From: Frigoribacterium faeni
GTDB taxonomy: Bacteria; Actinomycetota; Actinomycetes; Actinomycetales; Microbacteriaceae
Direction: 5' to 3'
Length of the DNA stretch: 61,498 nucleotides
NCBI RefSeq assembly: GCF_007988805.1
Contig: NZ_BJUV01000021.1
Coordinates: 1 to 61,498, forward strand
The notes under the pieces were generated by a model. That model searched no databases. It was given only the letters and a program-made list of their open reading frames with translations, and was not told where the DNA came from. The first letter of the stretch is position 1. Every line of letters begins with the position of its first letter. The translations under genes and the position numbers were made by a program. This document shows positions 1-8,942 of the stretch, one piece after another.

Positions 1-1087
1 TGTCGACGGTGGCGGGCTCCGGAGCCGTCGTCGTCGTGAACGCGAAGTCGAGATCGGCGCGGTCGCCGTCGACGAGGGAGAACGTCCGGCTGGTCGCCCC
101 GTCGGCTCCGTCGGGCGGGGTGATCGTCACCGTGTAGCCGGGGGCGGCCGTCAGCGCAGGCAGCGTGTAGGCGCCGTCGGCGTCCGTGGTCGTCGTCGCG
201 ATCGTCCGGCCCGAGGCGTCGGTGACCGTCACCGCGCCTCCGGCGTACGGCGTCGTCGTGCCGTCGACCGTGCTCCGGGCGATGCCCGACGCGGCGGAGG
301 TGCGGGTCGCGAACCAGGTCTGATAGACCGGAGAGCCCACCCGCTGCTGGTACGTGACGGTCAGTGACGACAGCGGCACGCTCGGGCTGAACCAGCCGCT
401 GGCGCCCTCGGTGTCGGATCCGGCGGGGTTGCCGATGAGGGTCGAGGTGGTCTCGTCCCAGCGCGGGACGTCGCCCACGCCGGCGGGGTCGCACGACGGA
501 CCGCCGGGCTGCCTGCAGTAGTTGTACACGCCCTGGAACCCGAGCGCGGCGGTCGCGACCGGCAGACCGTCGGCACCGGTCGCGGCGATCGTGGCCTGGT
601 CGGCGTCGATGTCGCCCAGCACGAACGACCAGCCGGTGGAGGGGGTCAGGCCGTCGAAGGCGTAGGTCGTCACCGAGGCGGCGGCCGGGGTGGGGTTGTT
701 CCGCAGGGGGCGCAGATTGAGGTACGTCTGACCGCGGCTGCTCTGGTAGACCGCGCCGGGCGGGGTGCCGTCGGCCTGCCAGACGGAGGCGCCCGACGGT
801 GCCGTGGCCCCGCTCGCGTTCGTGGTGAACGAGGTCGCGGGGAAGCCGCCGTCGAGCGTCATCGTCCCGACGAAGCCAGCGCCCGAGGCCGCGCGCTGCA
901 CGGTGAACGAACCCCAGTCGTAGGCCGGTGCGGCCGAGGCGGGGACCGCCCCGCCGAGAGCGGACGCGACGGCGAGGACCGCGGCGAGGCCGACGGCGGC
1001 GACCCGCCCGGCGCGGCCGGGACGTGATGCGTCGCGTGCGTCCCGGTGAGCGGACGAGCGGTGGGTGGACGGACGGTGAACGGCCAT
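1..1087 (-). CDS. secreted SdrD_B/CNA_B-like surface protein (C-terminus outside window)
   Basis: The gene runs leftward from an ATG at 1087 and leaves the window, so only about the first 362 residues are seen. A GAGGAGG ribosome site lies about 9 bases upstream. Residues 1-52 form a long Sec signal peptide: an Arg-rich start, a hydrophobic core near 30-48 and an ASA-AP cleavage site. Residues 55-260 are a beta-rich region with two Cys (NYC, PSC). The last part resembles one prealbumin-like SdrD_B/carboxypeptidase-regulatory repeat, recognised by the GAYTLPAL and TVTDASGRTI pattern. I infer a cell-wall-attached or secreted adhesin-like protein. A sorting signal would lie outside the window, and I cannot name a ligand or enzyme activity. 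Confidence 0.75.
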   Translation of the reverse strand, partial: MAVHRPSTHRSSAHRDARDASRPGRAGRVAAVGLAAVLAVASALGGAVPASAAPAYDWGSFTVQRAASGAGFVGTMTLDGGFPATSFTTNASGATAPSGASVWQADGTPPGAVYQSSRGQTYLNLRPLRNNPTPAAASVTTYAFDGLTPSTGWSFVLGDIDADQATIAATGADGLPVATAALGFQGVYNYCRQPGGPSCDPAGVGDVPRWDETTSTLIGNPAGSDTEGASGWFSPSVPLSSLTVTYQQRVGSPVYQTWFATRTSAASGIARSTVDGTTTPYAGGAVTVTDASGRTIATTTTDADGAYTLPALTAAPGYTVTITPPDGADGATSRTFSLVDGDRADLDFAFTTTTAPEPATVD

Positions 1088-1274
1088 GCGGGACCTCCTC
1101 GGGTGCGACCCCCGGCCGCCCCCAGATCACGACGACGCCCTGATGCGCCTCGTGGAGTCGAGGTTAGATCACATTGCCGCGCCGCGCCCGCCTCGGACCC
1201 TCAACGACGCGGCACCGTGGGCCCGCGCCCGCAGGGGCAGCGAGGCACACGGTGCCGCTCGTCGTTCGAGGGGG

Positions 1275-1412
1275 CTAGCGCTTCTTGACGTTCGAGACGA
1301 CGTCTTCCGAGTAGCTGCCCGTGGCTCCCTTGGCCTTCTTGTCGGCGCGTTTCTCCTTCAAGGAGCGCACGGCCACCTTCGCGGTGCCCTTTTTCGCTGA
1401 TTTCTCTGCCAT
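1275..1412 (-). CDS. 45-aa lysine-rich small protein, function unknown
   Basis: ATG at 1412 with a GGAGG site about 8 bases upstream and a TAG stop at 1275. The 45-residue product has about a quarter Lys and several Arg, with a short acidic-polar stretch (SYSEDVV) near the end. The N-terminus reads MAEKSAKKGTAK. The composition suggests a nucleic-acid-binding or ribosome-associated peptide, but I recognise no domain. It stands alone between the surface-protein gene and the MFS gene and is transcribed leftward. The strong ribosome site is the main reason for calling it real. Confidence 0.6.
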   Translation of the reverse strand: MAEKSAKKGTAKVAVRSLKEKRADKKAKGATGSYSEDVVSNVKKR

Positions 1413-1580
1413 GGTGTCGCCTCCGTCGCGGACCGAGATGATCCGGTCGCTGGAGCCTAGGCGGCCTGCGCGCTGCTGTCTGCAGCAGCAGGCAGGTTGG
1501 CAGGTTCGCGCCGCCCCGTGTCGTCGGTCGTCCGCGCTACCGTGGTCAGCACCGCGATCACGACCGTCGAGAGGACCGAG

Positions 1581-2942
1581 ATGAGCGACGACCTCGCGAC
1601 CCGCACCCCCGCGCGCCCGACCCGCACCGAACGTCTCGACGAGCTGCCGTTCACCTCGAAGCACCGGCGTCTGCTCGTCGGCTCGGGGATCGGCTGGGCG
1701 CTCGACGCCCTCGACGTCGGTCTGCTCTCGTTCGTCATCGCGCAGCTCGCGGTCGTCTGGAGCGACCAGGCCGGCCAGCTCGCCTGGGTCGCCTCGGCCG
1801 GGTTCGCCGGCATGGCGATCGGGGCGGCCGTGGGCGGCTCGCTCGCCGACCGGCTCGGCCGCAAGACGGTCTTCGCCCTCACCCTGCTGCTCTACGGGCT
1901 CGCCACCGGGCTGTCGGCGCTCTCGTGGTCGGTGGCCGTGCTGCTCGTGCTGCGATTCGTCGTCGGCCTCGGCCTCGGCTCCGAACTGCCGGTGGCGTCC
2001 ACGCTGGTCAGCGAGTTCTCGCCTCGTCGCATCCGCGGCCGGATCGTCGTGCTGCTCGAGGCGTTCTGGGCCGTCGGGTCGATCGCGGCCGCCGTGATCG
2101 GCTACCTCGTCATCCCGACCAGCGACGACGGCTGGCGCTGGGCGCTCCTCATCGGGGCCGCCCCGGCGCTCTACGCGGTCTTCGTCCGCCTGCGCATGCC
2201 CGAGTCGGTCCGGTTCCTCGAGTCGAGGGGCCGCCACGACGAGGCCGAGCGCACCGTGCGCGGTTTCGAGGAGGCGGCGGGCGTGGCGGCGCCGACCCGG
2301 CCCGCCGAGGAGGCGCGGGTCGCCGAGAAGCCGACCCGCGCCTCCGTGTCGCAGCTCTTCGGGCCGGGCATGGCGCGTCGCACCGGGGCGATCTGGGTGG
2401 TCTGGTTCATGACCAACTTCTCGTACTACGGCGCCTTCGTCTGGCTTCCCACGCTGCTGGTCGCCGCCGGGTTCCCGCTCGTGCGGTCGTTCGAGTACGT
2501 CCTGATCATCACGCTGGCCCAGCTGCCCGGCTACGCGGCGTCCGCCTGGCTGATCGAGAGGTGGGGCCGGCGCGGCACGCTCGCGTCCTTCCTGCTCGGC
2601 TCGGCCGTCGCGGCGGCCTTCTTCGGCTTCGGCGCCGTCAGCGGGAGCGTCGCGCAGATCCTGATCGCGGGCATGTTCCTGTCGTTCTTCAACCTCGGGG
2701 CGTGGGGTGCGCTCTACGCCGTCACACCCGAGCTCTATCCGACGCCGCTCCGGGGGACCGGTGCGGGCTGGGCCGCGGGTGTGGGCCGGATCGCCTCGAT
2801 CGTCGCACCCCTGTCGGTGCCGCCCCTGCTCGCGCTCGGCGGTCCGCCGACGCTGTTCGTCGTCTTCGGGGCCGTGTTCGTGGTCGGAGCGGTCGCCGCG
2901 TCGATGCTGCCCGAGCTGCGCGGCACACGGTTGGCCGAGTGA
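1581..2942 (+). CDS. MFS transporter, sugar-porter/NiaP-like (MHS) group
   Basis: A 453-residue major facilitator with about 12 hydrophobic segments. The signature GGSLADRLGRK follows helix 2 and sits near residue 85. The late motif PELYPTPLRGTGAG near residue 390 is typical of the metabolite:H+ symporter and NiaP/sugar-porter branches, which import small organic acids, aromatic acids or nicotinate. I cannot assign the substrate. The ATG at 1581 is chosen because GAGAGG lies just upstream; an in-frame start at 1497 would add an unlikely 28-residue tail. The central cytoplasmic loop (about residues 230-260) contains one copy of the 13-mer repeat as the residues EEAR. The nuclease gene starts inside its stop codon. 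Confidence 0.85.
   Translation: MSDDLATRTPARPTRTERLDELPFTSKHRRLLVGSGIGWALDALDVGLLSFVIAQLAVVWSDQAGQLAWVASAGFAGMAIGAAVGGSLADRLGRKTVFALTLLLYGLATGLSALSWSVAVLLVLRFVVGLGLGSELPVASTLVSEFSPRRIRGRIVVLLEAFWAVGSIAAAVIGYLVIPTSDDGWRWALLIGAAPALYAVFVRLRMPESVRFLESRGRHDEAERTVRGFEEAAGVAAPTRPAEEARVAEKPTRASVSQLFGPGMARRTGAIWVVWFMTNFSYYGAFVWLPTLLVAAGFPLVRSFEYVLIITLAQLPGYAASAWLIERWGRRGTLASFLLGSAVAAAFFGFGAVSGSVAQILIAGMFLSFFNLGAWGALYAVTPELYPTPLRGTGAGWAAGVGRIASIVAPLSVPPLLALGGPPTLFVVFGAVFVVGAVAASMLPELRGTRLAE
2306..2318 (+). repeat. 13-mer CGAGGAGGCGCGG, first of 15 perfect copies
   Basis: Plus-orientation copies start at 2306, 4603, 7804, 9625, 12334, 20549, 21758, 41738, 57348. Minus-orientation copies (CCGCGCCTCCTCG on the + strand) start at 3026, 11679, 23644, 26295, 45174, 59152. 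Near copies: 36133 (A for G), 51360, 52238, 61192, 52728. About half are intergenic. Confidence 0.9.
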
Positions 2943-3520
2943 GTCGGCGACGACGCCGGCTCACCCGCCGTCGGGCGGTCGGACTGGTCGTGGTGCTAGT
3001 GGCCGGGGCCGTCCTGGTGGCGTTCCCGCGCCTCCTCGGCGACGGTTCCGGCGAGACCCCGCCCGGCGCGGGTCAGGCGACCCTGCCCACCGGCGTCCCG
3101 AGCGGTGCGGACGAGGCCGTCGTCGAACGCGTCGTCGACGGCGACACGGTGCTGGTCGCCGTCATGGGCGAGCGCGAGCGGATCCGGCTGATCGGCGTCG
3201 ACACCCCCGAGACCGTGAAGCCCGACGCTCCCGTCGACTGCTTCGGGCCCGAGGCCAGCGCGTTCACCACGGCCTCGCTGCCCGCGGGATCGACCGTCTG
3301 GCTCGAGTCGGACGCCACGCAGGGCGACGCCGACCGCTACGACCGGCTGCTGCGCTACGTGTGGTCGCCCGACGGCACGATGCTCAACGAGCGGCTCGTG
3401 GCCGAGGGCTACGGCCGGGAGGACACCTACGACGACCCGTACCGCTACCGTGACCGGTTCGTGGCAGCCGAGTCCGCCGCGGAGCGGTCCGGGACGGGGC
3501 TCTGGGGCGCCTGCGGCTGA
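2939..3520 (+). CDS. secreted or membrane-anchored thermonuclease-family (SNase) protein
   Basis: 193 residues. The start GTG overlaps the upstream TGA by four bases, so the gene is probably translationally coupled to the MFS gene. Residues 1-30 contain an Arg-rich start and one hydrophobic segment, consistent with a signal peptide or anchor. The SNase fold begins near residue 60. RVVDGDT and RLIGVDTPE carry the calcium-binding Asp and catalytic Arg positions of the family, and RYDRLLRYVW is the third family motif. It is predicted to cut extracellular DNA or RNA. The last 76 bases overlap the end of the MMPL gene on the other strand. Confidence 0.85.
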   Translation: MSRRRRRLTRRRAVGLVVVLVAGAVLVAFPRLLGDGSGETPPGAGQATLPTGVPSGADEAVVERVVDGDTVLVAVMGERERIRLIGVDTPETVKPDAPVDCFGPEASAFTTASLPAGSTVWLESDATQGDADRYDRLLRYVWSPDGTMLNERLVAEGYGREDTYDDPYRYRDRFVAAESAAERSGTGLWGACG

Positions 3521-5631
3521 CCGGTGCCCCGGCGGCGACCGGGCCACCAGAACGCGTCGCCGGTGATGAACACGAGCGCCGGCACGAGCACGGTCCGCAC
3601 CACCAGGGTGTCGAGCAGCACGCCGATGCAGACGATCACGCCGACCTGGGTCAGCGCGACGACGGGCAGCACGCCCAGCACGGCGAAGACCGCCGCGAGC
3701 AGGATGCCCGCACTGGTGATGACGGCGCCGGTGGAGGCCAGGGCCCGGACCATGCCCTCGCGGGTGCCGTGGACGAGGCTCTCCTCGCGGGCGCGCGTGG
3801 TCAGGAAGATGTTGTAGTCGACCCCGAGCGCCACCAGGAACAGGAACGCGTAGAGCGTCACGGCGGTGTCGAGGGCCGGGAACCCGAGCACGTTCTGGAA
3901 CAGCCAGGTCGAGGCGCCGAGGCTCGCGAAGAAGGTGGCGAGCACGGAGGCGATCAGCAGCACCGGGGCCACGAGCGAGCGCAGCAGCAGCGCGAGGATC
4001 GCGAACACGATCGCGAGGATGATCGGCGCGATCAGATCGATGTCGTTCTGCGCGGCGACCGTCGTGTCGTACGCCGTCGCGTCGGCGCCTCCGACGAGCG
4101 CGTCGGCGAGCGGGCCGCCCGCGTCGACGTACCCGGTGCGCAGCCGGTCGATCGTGGCGAACGCGGCGTCGCTCTCGGGCTCCGCCGTGAGCTGGAGGTC
4201 GATGCGGGTGAGGCCGCCCGCCGTCTCTCCCGCCTCGGCCGTGTCCACGCCGTCGGTGCCGGCGGCCAGCGCGGTCGCGTCCTCGGCGACCGACGACGGC
4301 ACGAGCACGGTCGTCCGACTGGTCAGCCCGGCCGAGAACGACTCGTCGATCACCTTCTGCGCGGTGACCGAGTCGGGGTCGCCCAGCAGCTGGTCGGTCT
4401 GCGAGAGGCCGACGGCGTAACCGCCCAGACCGAGGCAGAGCACGCCGATGCCGGCGACGGCCGACACGGCGACGACCACCGGACGGCGGGAGACGCCACG
4501 ACCCAGGCGGTCCCAGAACCCGCGCCGGGGTGCCGCATGGTGCGCCGCGCCTCCTTCGGGATCCGTCTCGGCGCGGGCGCCGCGGGCGACGGGGGTCCCC
4601 GACGAGGAGGCGCGGGGCACGAAGGGCCAGAACAGCCCCCGACCGCAGACCACCAGGGCGGCCGGGAGGGCCACGAGGGCGAACAGGATGGCGACGACGA
4701 CGCCGACCGCGCAGGCGAAGCCGAGCGCCCGGTTGCCGGACAGCGACGCGAGCAGGAGCGTGAGGAGGCTGAGGGCGACGGTTCCGCCGCTGGCCGCGAT
4801 GGCGGGACCGGCGCTCGTCACGGCGGTGCGCATGGCGCGGTGCCGGTCGGGCCGGCGCAGCAGCTCCTCGCGGTAGCGCGCGACGAGCAGCAGGGCGTAG
4901 TTGGTGCCCGCGCCGAAGACGAGCACCGAGAGGATGCCCGAGATCGAGGCGTCGATCGTGATGCCGAGGGGTTCGGCGAGGGCGGCGGCGACGCGACCCG
5001 CGAGGGCGTCGGCGGTGCCGACCACGGCGAGCGGGACGATCCAGAGGACGGGGCTGCGGTAGGTGACGATCAGGAGGACCGCGACCACGATCACCGTGAC
5101 GAGCAGGAGGCGGAGGTCGGCGCCGGCGAAGGCGTTCGCGATGTCGTCCTGGAAGCCGATCGGGCCGGTGAGCAGGGCGTCGAGCCCGGCGGGCAGATCG
5201 GCCGAGGCCGCGTCGCGCAGGGTCGAGGCCGTGCCCGCGACGTCGGCGTCCGCCGTCGCGGCGTCGAGCGGGACCGCGACGAGCGCGGCGGTGCCGTCGT
5301 CGCTGATCTGCGGGCGCATGGCCTGCGGCGTAGTCGACAGATCGGCCAGCGCGCGGGCGCGGTCGTCGACGGCGGCCAGGTCGGCGGCGTCGAGACCATC
5401 GCCGCCGTGGCTGAAGACGACGATGCCGACGGTCGTGTCGGCGCTCGGGAACTGCGTCAGCAGCGCGGTCACCTCGGCCGACTGGCTGGTCTCGGGCACA
5501 CCCGACGGCGGTGCGGCGTCGCCCTCGCTCGCGGGGAGGAGGGCGAACAGCAGGGCGACGGCGACGGCCGTCGCGGCGAGCACGGCCCAGGCGGTGCGAT
5601 GGCCGCTGACGACGCGGGCGAGGGTGCGCAT
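3445..5631 (-). CDS. MMPL/RND-family membrane exporter
   Basis: 728 residues with two halves of about six membrane helices, each preceded by an extracytoplasmic domain, as in MMPL lipid and drug exporters. Helix 1 is at about residues 10-32, and the first soluble domain has many Thr/Ala/Asp residues. The central segment reads NYALLLVARYREEL, the usual sterol-sensing-like helix end. A cytoplasmic loop lies near residues 340-375, and the last helices end in a basic tail. It is divergent from a MarR regulator across a perfect palindrome, so it is probably a repressor-controlled efflux pump. The substrate is unknown. Its C-terminal codons overlap the nuclease gene on the other strand. Confidence 0.9.
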   Translation of the reverse strand: MRTLARVVSGHRTAWAVLAATAVAVALLFALLPASEGDAAPPSGVPETSQSAEVTALLTQFPSADTTVGIVVFSHGGDGLDAADLAAVDDRARALADLSTTPQAMRPQISDDGTAALVAVPLDAATADADVAGTASTLRDAASADLPAGLDALLTGPIGFQDDIANAFAGADLRLLLVTVIVVAVLLIVTYRSPVLWIVPLAVVGTADALAGRVAAALAEPLGITIDASISGILSVLVFGAGTNYALLLVARYREELLRRPDRHRAMRTAVTSAGPAIAASGGTVALSLLTLLLASLSGNRALGFACAVGVVVAILFALVALPAALVVCGRGLFWPFVPRASSSGTPVARGARAETDPEGGAAHHAAPRRGFWDRLGRGVSRRPVVVAVSAVAGIGVLCLGLGGYAVGLSQTDQLLGDPDSVTAQKVIDESFSAGLTSRTTVLVPSSVAEDATALAAGTDGVDTAEAGETAGGLTRIDLQLTAEPESDAAFATIDRLRTGYVDAGGPLADALVGGADATAYDTTVAAQNDIDLIAPIILAIVFAILALLLRSLVAPVLLIASVLATFFASLGASTWLFQNVLGFPALDTAVTLYAFLFLVALGVDYNIFLTTRAREESLVHGTREGMVRALASTGAVITSAGILLAAVFAVLGVLPVVALTQVGVIVCIGVLLDTLVVRTVLVPALVFITGDAFWWPGRRRGTGQPQAPQSPVPDRSAADSAATNRSR

Positions 5632-5653
5632 GGTGATCCTTCACTGACTGAAT

Positions 5654-5670
5654 GTCTTAGTGGCTAAGAC
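5654..5670. promoter_or_regulatory. MarR operator between MMPL exporter and marR
   Basis: GTCTTAG-TGG-CTAAGAC is a perfect 7+3+7 inverted repeat in the 88-base divergent gap. It is an A+T-richer island in otherwise G+C-rich DNA, and its size and symmetry fit a MarR dimer site. It lies 23 bases from the MMPL start and 50 from the regulator start, so one bound dimer could block both promoters. Confidence 0.75.
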
Positions 5671-5719
5671 TATTGCAGATCCCCGGCGGTTCCGCCACAA
5701 TCGACCTGCAGGAGGTCCG

Positions 5720-6238
5720 ATGCCCAACCCGACCCACCCGACCGCCGGAGGCACGCCCCGAGCACGCGCCCCGCGGTCGATCCACGCCGACGAGATCGTC
5801 GGCTCGATCCAACGGCTCAGCACCGAATCGCAGAAGGTCGCCCAGGCGTTCGCCACGCAGCACGGCCTCGGTCACATCGACCTCGAGGCCCTCCTGCACG
5901 TGATGCGGGCCGAACGCGACGGCGAGCCCATCACCGCGGGCGGCCTCGGCGAGCTCCTCGGCGTCACCTCGGGCGCGGCGACCGGTGTGATCGACCGGCT
6001 CGAGAAGGTCGGTCACGTGCAGCGCAGCCGTGACGAGGCCGATCGGCGCCGGGTGCTGGTGCGGTACTCGGACCAGGCGCGTGCCGTGGCGGGGGCGTTC
6101 TTCGGACCGCTCGGCGTCCTGAGCGACCGGGTCATGGCCGAGTTCGACGAGGCCGAGCTCGCGACCGTCAGCCGGTTCCTCGAGGGGATGGCCGGCGCGA
6201 TGGCCGAGCGCGCCCGCCAGGTGGGGCGTCCCGCCTGA
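5720..6238 (+). CDS. MarR-family transcriptional regulator
   Basis: 172 residues from the ATG at 5720, which has GGAGG five bases upstream. An earlier in-frame ATG at 5660 lies inside the operator and is unlikely. After a Pro/Arg-rich N-terminal tail of about 30 residues comes the winged helix: LGELLGVTSGAATGVIDRLEKVGHV is the helix-turn-helix, and RDEADRRRVLVRYS is the wing with the family DxRxxxV pattern. It very likely represses the divergent MMPL exporter and itself. The ligand is unknown. Confidence 0.88.
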   Translation: MPNPTHPTAGGTPRARAPRSIHADEIVGSIQRLSTESQKVAQAFATQHGLGHIDLEALLHVMRAERDGEPITAGGLGELLGVTSGAATGVIDRLEKVGHVQRSRDEADRRRVLVRYSDQARAVAGAFFGPLGVLSDRVMAEFDEAELATVSRFLEGMAGAMAERARQVGRPA

Positions 6239-6314
6239 GTCGGCCCGACGGCCCGTGGTCGTCGGCGGCAGCGGGTAACGTCGTCGGGGAACCCCACAGA
6301 CAGGCAGGTGGCAC

Positions 6315-7739
6315 GTGACCGACCACGTCTCGGCACTCGATCTCTTCTCGATCGGCATCGGTCCGTCGAGCTCGCACACGGTCGGCCCCATGCGGGCCGC
6401 GCGGCAGTTCCTCCTTGGCGTCGAGGGCTCGGGCCGACTGGCCGACGTCGCCCGGGTCGAGGCCGTGCTCTACGGCTCGCTCGCCGCCACCGGCCTCGGC
6501 CACGGCACACCCTCGGCCGTGCTGGCCGGCCTCGCCGGCATGCAGCCCGAGACCTGCGACCCCGCCGTGGTCACCGGAATGCAGCACGCCGTCGAGCAGG
6601 GGCGCGGCCTGCGGCTCCTGGGCCGGCACCAGGTGGCGTTCGCCCCGAACGACCTCCGCATGGCGCCGTTGACGCGCATGCCGCGCCACCCCAACGCGAT
6701 GAGCATCGAGGTCTTCGGCGCCGACGGCGTCAGCCTGGCCCGCGACGTCTTCTTCTCCGTGGGCGGTGGCTTCGTGGTGCGCGACGGCGACGACGAGCAC
6801 GCGGTGCCGACCGCCGAGGCGCCGTTCGCCTTCGTCGACGCCGACGACCTGCTGCGCCTCTGCGACGCCGAGGGCGTCTCGATCGCCGAGCTCGCCTGGC
6901 GCAACGAGGTCGCCCTGCACGGCGAGACCGAGGCCGCCGCCGGGCTCGACGCCCGCTGGTCGGCGATGCGGGACTGCGTCGAGGCCGGGCTCGAGGCCAC
7001 CGGCGTGCTGCCGGGGTGGATGAAGGTCCCGCGCCGCGCGCGCCAGTTCGCGTCGATGCTGAGGCAGCAGGAGGAACGCGCGACCTCGTACGCGATCGGC
7101 GGCTCGGCCATCGACCAGGGCCGTGCCTCCTCGCTGCTGGCCTCCGACCTGCCCGCGCAGTGGCTGCAGGCCTACGCCATGGCGGTCAACGAGGAGAACG
7201 CCGGCGGCGGGCGCGTCGTCACCGCGCCGACCAACGGCGCGGCCGGGATCATCCCCGCCGTCGGCTACTACGCGATGCGGTTCCACGGCGTGACGCCCGA
7301 TGAGCTCGCGCGGGTCTACCTGCTGACCGCCGCGGCCATCGGGTCCCTCTACAAGCGCAACGCCTCCATCTCGGGTGCCGAGGCGGGCTGCCAGGGCGAG
7401 GTCGGCTCGGCCTCGTCGATGGCGGCCGGCGCGCTCACGGCCCTGCTCGGGGGCACCCCGCGGCAGGTCGAGAACGCGGCCGAGATCGCGATGGAGCACC
7501 ACCTCGGCCTCACCTGCGACCCGGTGGGCGGCTTCGTCCAGGTCCCGTGCATCGAGCGCAACGCCATCGCGGCGGGGACGGCCGTCGCCGCGACCCGCAT
7601 GGCCCTGCTCGGGGACGGCAGCCACGTGGTCAGCCTCGACACGGTGATCGAGACCATGCGCCAGACCGGACGCGACATGAAGGACAGCTACAAGGAGACC
7701 AGCCGCGCCGGTCTCGCCGTCAACGTCATCGAATGCTGA
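6315..7739 (+). CDS. sdaA: L-serine ammonia-lyase (fused alpha/beta, Fe-S type)
   Basis: 474 residues, GTG start. It converts L-serine to pyruvate and ammonia. The N-terminal beta domain opens with [20 protein letters not shown], the substrate-loop signature. The C-terminal alpha domain carries [17 protein letters not shown] and VPCIERN, whose Cys residues bind the oxygen-labile 4Fe-4S cluster of single-chain bacterial serine dehydratases. The length matches the one-chain form. It stands alone, and the 110 bases after it hold one copy of the 13-mer repeat. Confidence 0.95.
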   Translation: MTDHVSALDLFSIGIGPSSSHTVGPMRAARQFLLGVEGSGRLADVARVEAVLYGSLAATGLGHGTPSAVLAGLAGMQPETCDPAVVTGMQHAVEQGRGLRLLGRHQVAFAPNDLRMAPLTRMPRHPNAMSIEVFGADGVSLARDVFFSVGGGFVVRDGDDEHAVPTAEAPFAFVDADDLLRLCDAEGVSIAELAWRNEVALHGETEAAAGLDARWSAMRDCVEAGLEATGVLPGWMKVPRRARQFASMLRQQEERATSYAIGGSAIDQGRASSLLASDLPAQWLQAYAMAVNEENAGGGRVVTAPTNGAAGIIPAVGYYAMRFHGVTPDELARVYLLTAAAIGSLYKRNASISGAEAGCQGEVGSASSMAAGALTALLGGTPRQVENAAEIAMEHHLGLTCDPVGGFVQVPCIERNAIAAGTAVAATRMALLGDGSHVVSLDTVIETMRQTGRDMKDSYKETSRAGLAVNVIEC

Positions 7740-7848
7740 GCCGGCCGACGGCGTCGGTGCTCGGCCACGACGCCGTGGCCCCGGGTCTCCGACGGTGATC
7801 GGACGAGGAGGCGCGGGCGCTGTCGGACCCCGCCGCTAGCCTCGACGC

Positions 7849-8544
7849 ATGACCCCGCCCCGCCGCTCCGCCGTCCGCTCCGCCGCCTCCGCGACGGGCG
7901 GCACCGACGCCCCGCGGCTCGACGTCGTCGACCCGCGGGGCCTCGTCGACCTGGGCGCCGATCTGCTCGGGCCGCACGACTCGCGAGAGCTCGAGCGCTA
8001 CGTCGACGCCGACCTGACCGACCGAGACCTCGAGGGCGCGTCGTTCGCCGAGTGCGTGTTCGAGGCGCCTCGTCTGGGCTCCGCCCGCCTGCGCGGGGCC
8101 CGGCTGGTCGAGTCCGTGCTGAGCGACTCGTTCGCGCCCGAGCTGGCCGCGGCGCGCAGCACCTGGCGCGACGTCCGCGTCGAGCGGCCGCGCTGGGGCT
8201 CGGCCGAGCTCTTCGACGCCGAGCTCCGATCGGTGCGCATCGTCGGGGGCAAGATCGACTTCCTGAATCTGCGCGGCGCGCGGTTGACCGACGTCGTCGT
8301 CGAGGGGTGCAGCATCGGCGAGCTCGACCTCGGGGGCGCCGAGACGATGCGGGTCGCCTTCGTCGACTGCCGCATCGGCACGCTCGACGTGACCCGCGCC
8401 TCCTTGGCCCACACCGACCTGCGCACCACCGAGTTCGCGGGCGTCGACGGCTTCGAGGGCCTGCGCGGTGCCACGATCGACCACCTCCAGCTGTCGCTGC
8501 TCGCTCCGACCATGGCCGCGCATCTGGGTGTCGTCGTCGACTGA
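7849..8544 (+). CDS. pentapeptide-repeat protein
   Basis: 231 residues. From about residue 60 to 215 the chain shows the A(D/N)Lxx periodicity of a right-handed quadrilateral beta-helix: DADLTDRDLEGASF, ARLRGARL, then FLNLRGARLTDVVVEGCSI and TDLRTTEFAG. Such proteins can mimic DNA (Qnr/MfpA bind gyrase), but most members have no known role. The degenerate repeats and a non-repeat insert (SDSFAPELAAARS) argue against a Qnr call. TAGCCT at 7837-7842 lies six bases before the ATG, so the mRNA is probably leaderless. Confidence 0.8.
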   Translation: MTPPRRSAVRSAASATGGTDAPRLDVVDPRGLVDLGADLLGPHDSRELERYVDADLTDRDLEGASFAECVFEAPRLGSARLRGARLVESVLSDSFAPELAAARSTWRDVRVERPRWGSAELFDAELRSVRIVGGKIDFLNLRGARLTDVVVEGCSIGELDLGGAETMRVAFVDCRIGTLDVTRASLAHTDLRTTEFAGVDGFEGLRGATIDHLQLSLLAPTMAAHLGVVVD

Positions 8545-8633
8545 GGTCGTGCCGACGCGGCTCGAGCACGACCGGGCGTGTCGAAGTGCTACGCCCACGT
8601 CGAACACGAGGCCGTCCGCCGCGTCGGCGGTGC

Positions 8634-8639
8634 TATCGT
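8634..8639 (+). promoter_or_regulatory. putative promoter -10 of the riboflavin operon
   Basis: TATCGT with an extended TGC just upstream lies about 12 bases before the riboswitch, which would put transcription start near 8646. I see no convincing -35 box. Confidence 0.45.
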
Positions 8640-8649
8640 CGCAGCCAGA

Positions 8650-8792
8650 GCAACGCGCTCCGGGGTCAGTGCAAATCTGAACCGGCGGTCACAGTCCGCG
8701 ACCCGAGGCACCTCGTCACCGAGGTCCGAGGTTGAACCGGTGGAATCCCGGTACCGACGGTCATAGTCCGGATGAGAGGACGCGCGGGCCCG
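8650..8792 (+). ncRNA. FMN riboswitch (RFN element)
   Basis: The conserved RFN blocks occur in order: CTCCGGGGTCAGTGCAAATC, GAACCGGCGGTCACAGTCCG, GAACCGGTGGAATCCCGG, and TACCGACGGTCATAGTCCGG followed by ATGAGAG. The outer strands CGCGCTCC and GGACGCGCG can close the first helix. It precedes ribE-ribB-ribH, so high FMN should shut the operon down. The 81 bases between the aptamer and the small leader ORF contain no clear U-tract, so translational control is as likely as termination. Confidence 0.95.
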
Positions 8793-8873
8793 AGGTCTCG
8801 TCCGCGAACCCCGGGCCGAGCCCGACCTCGCGTCGCGCACCCCCGGAGAGCCATCGGCAGACCGGAGGACGAC

Positions 8874-8942
8874 ATGACACAGCAGGCGATCCCGCCTCGT
8901 GACCCGCGCACGACCCTCGACGCCCTCGGGGCGGTGGCCTAG
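8874..8942 (+). CDS. 22-codon leader ORF between FMN riboswitch and ribE
   Basis: ATG at 8874 has a strong GGAGG six bases upstream. The 22 codons end in TAG at 8940-8942, and the GTG of ribE follows with no spacing. The peptide begins MTQQAIPPRDPRTTLDALG and matches nothing I know. It may couple ribE translation to the riboswitch-controlled ribosome site, since ribE itself has only a weak site. It could also be the stump of a lost upstream rib gene. Function is inferred from arrangement only. Confidence 0.5.
   Translation: MTQQAIPPRDPRTTLDALGAVA

Noticed and set aside
3769-5667. Long + strand ORF opposite the MMPL gene (and similar long ORFs at 14545-18666, 23995-26385, 41761-45144)
   Set aside because: They are antisense or out-of-frame shadows caused by the high G+C content, with Arg/Gly/Asp-biased composition and no domain. 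Only the parts matching known genes are kept.
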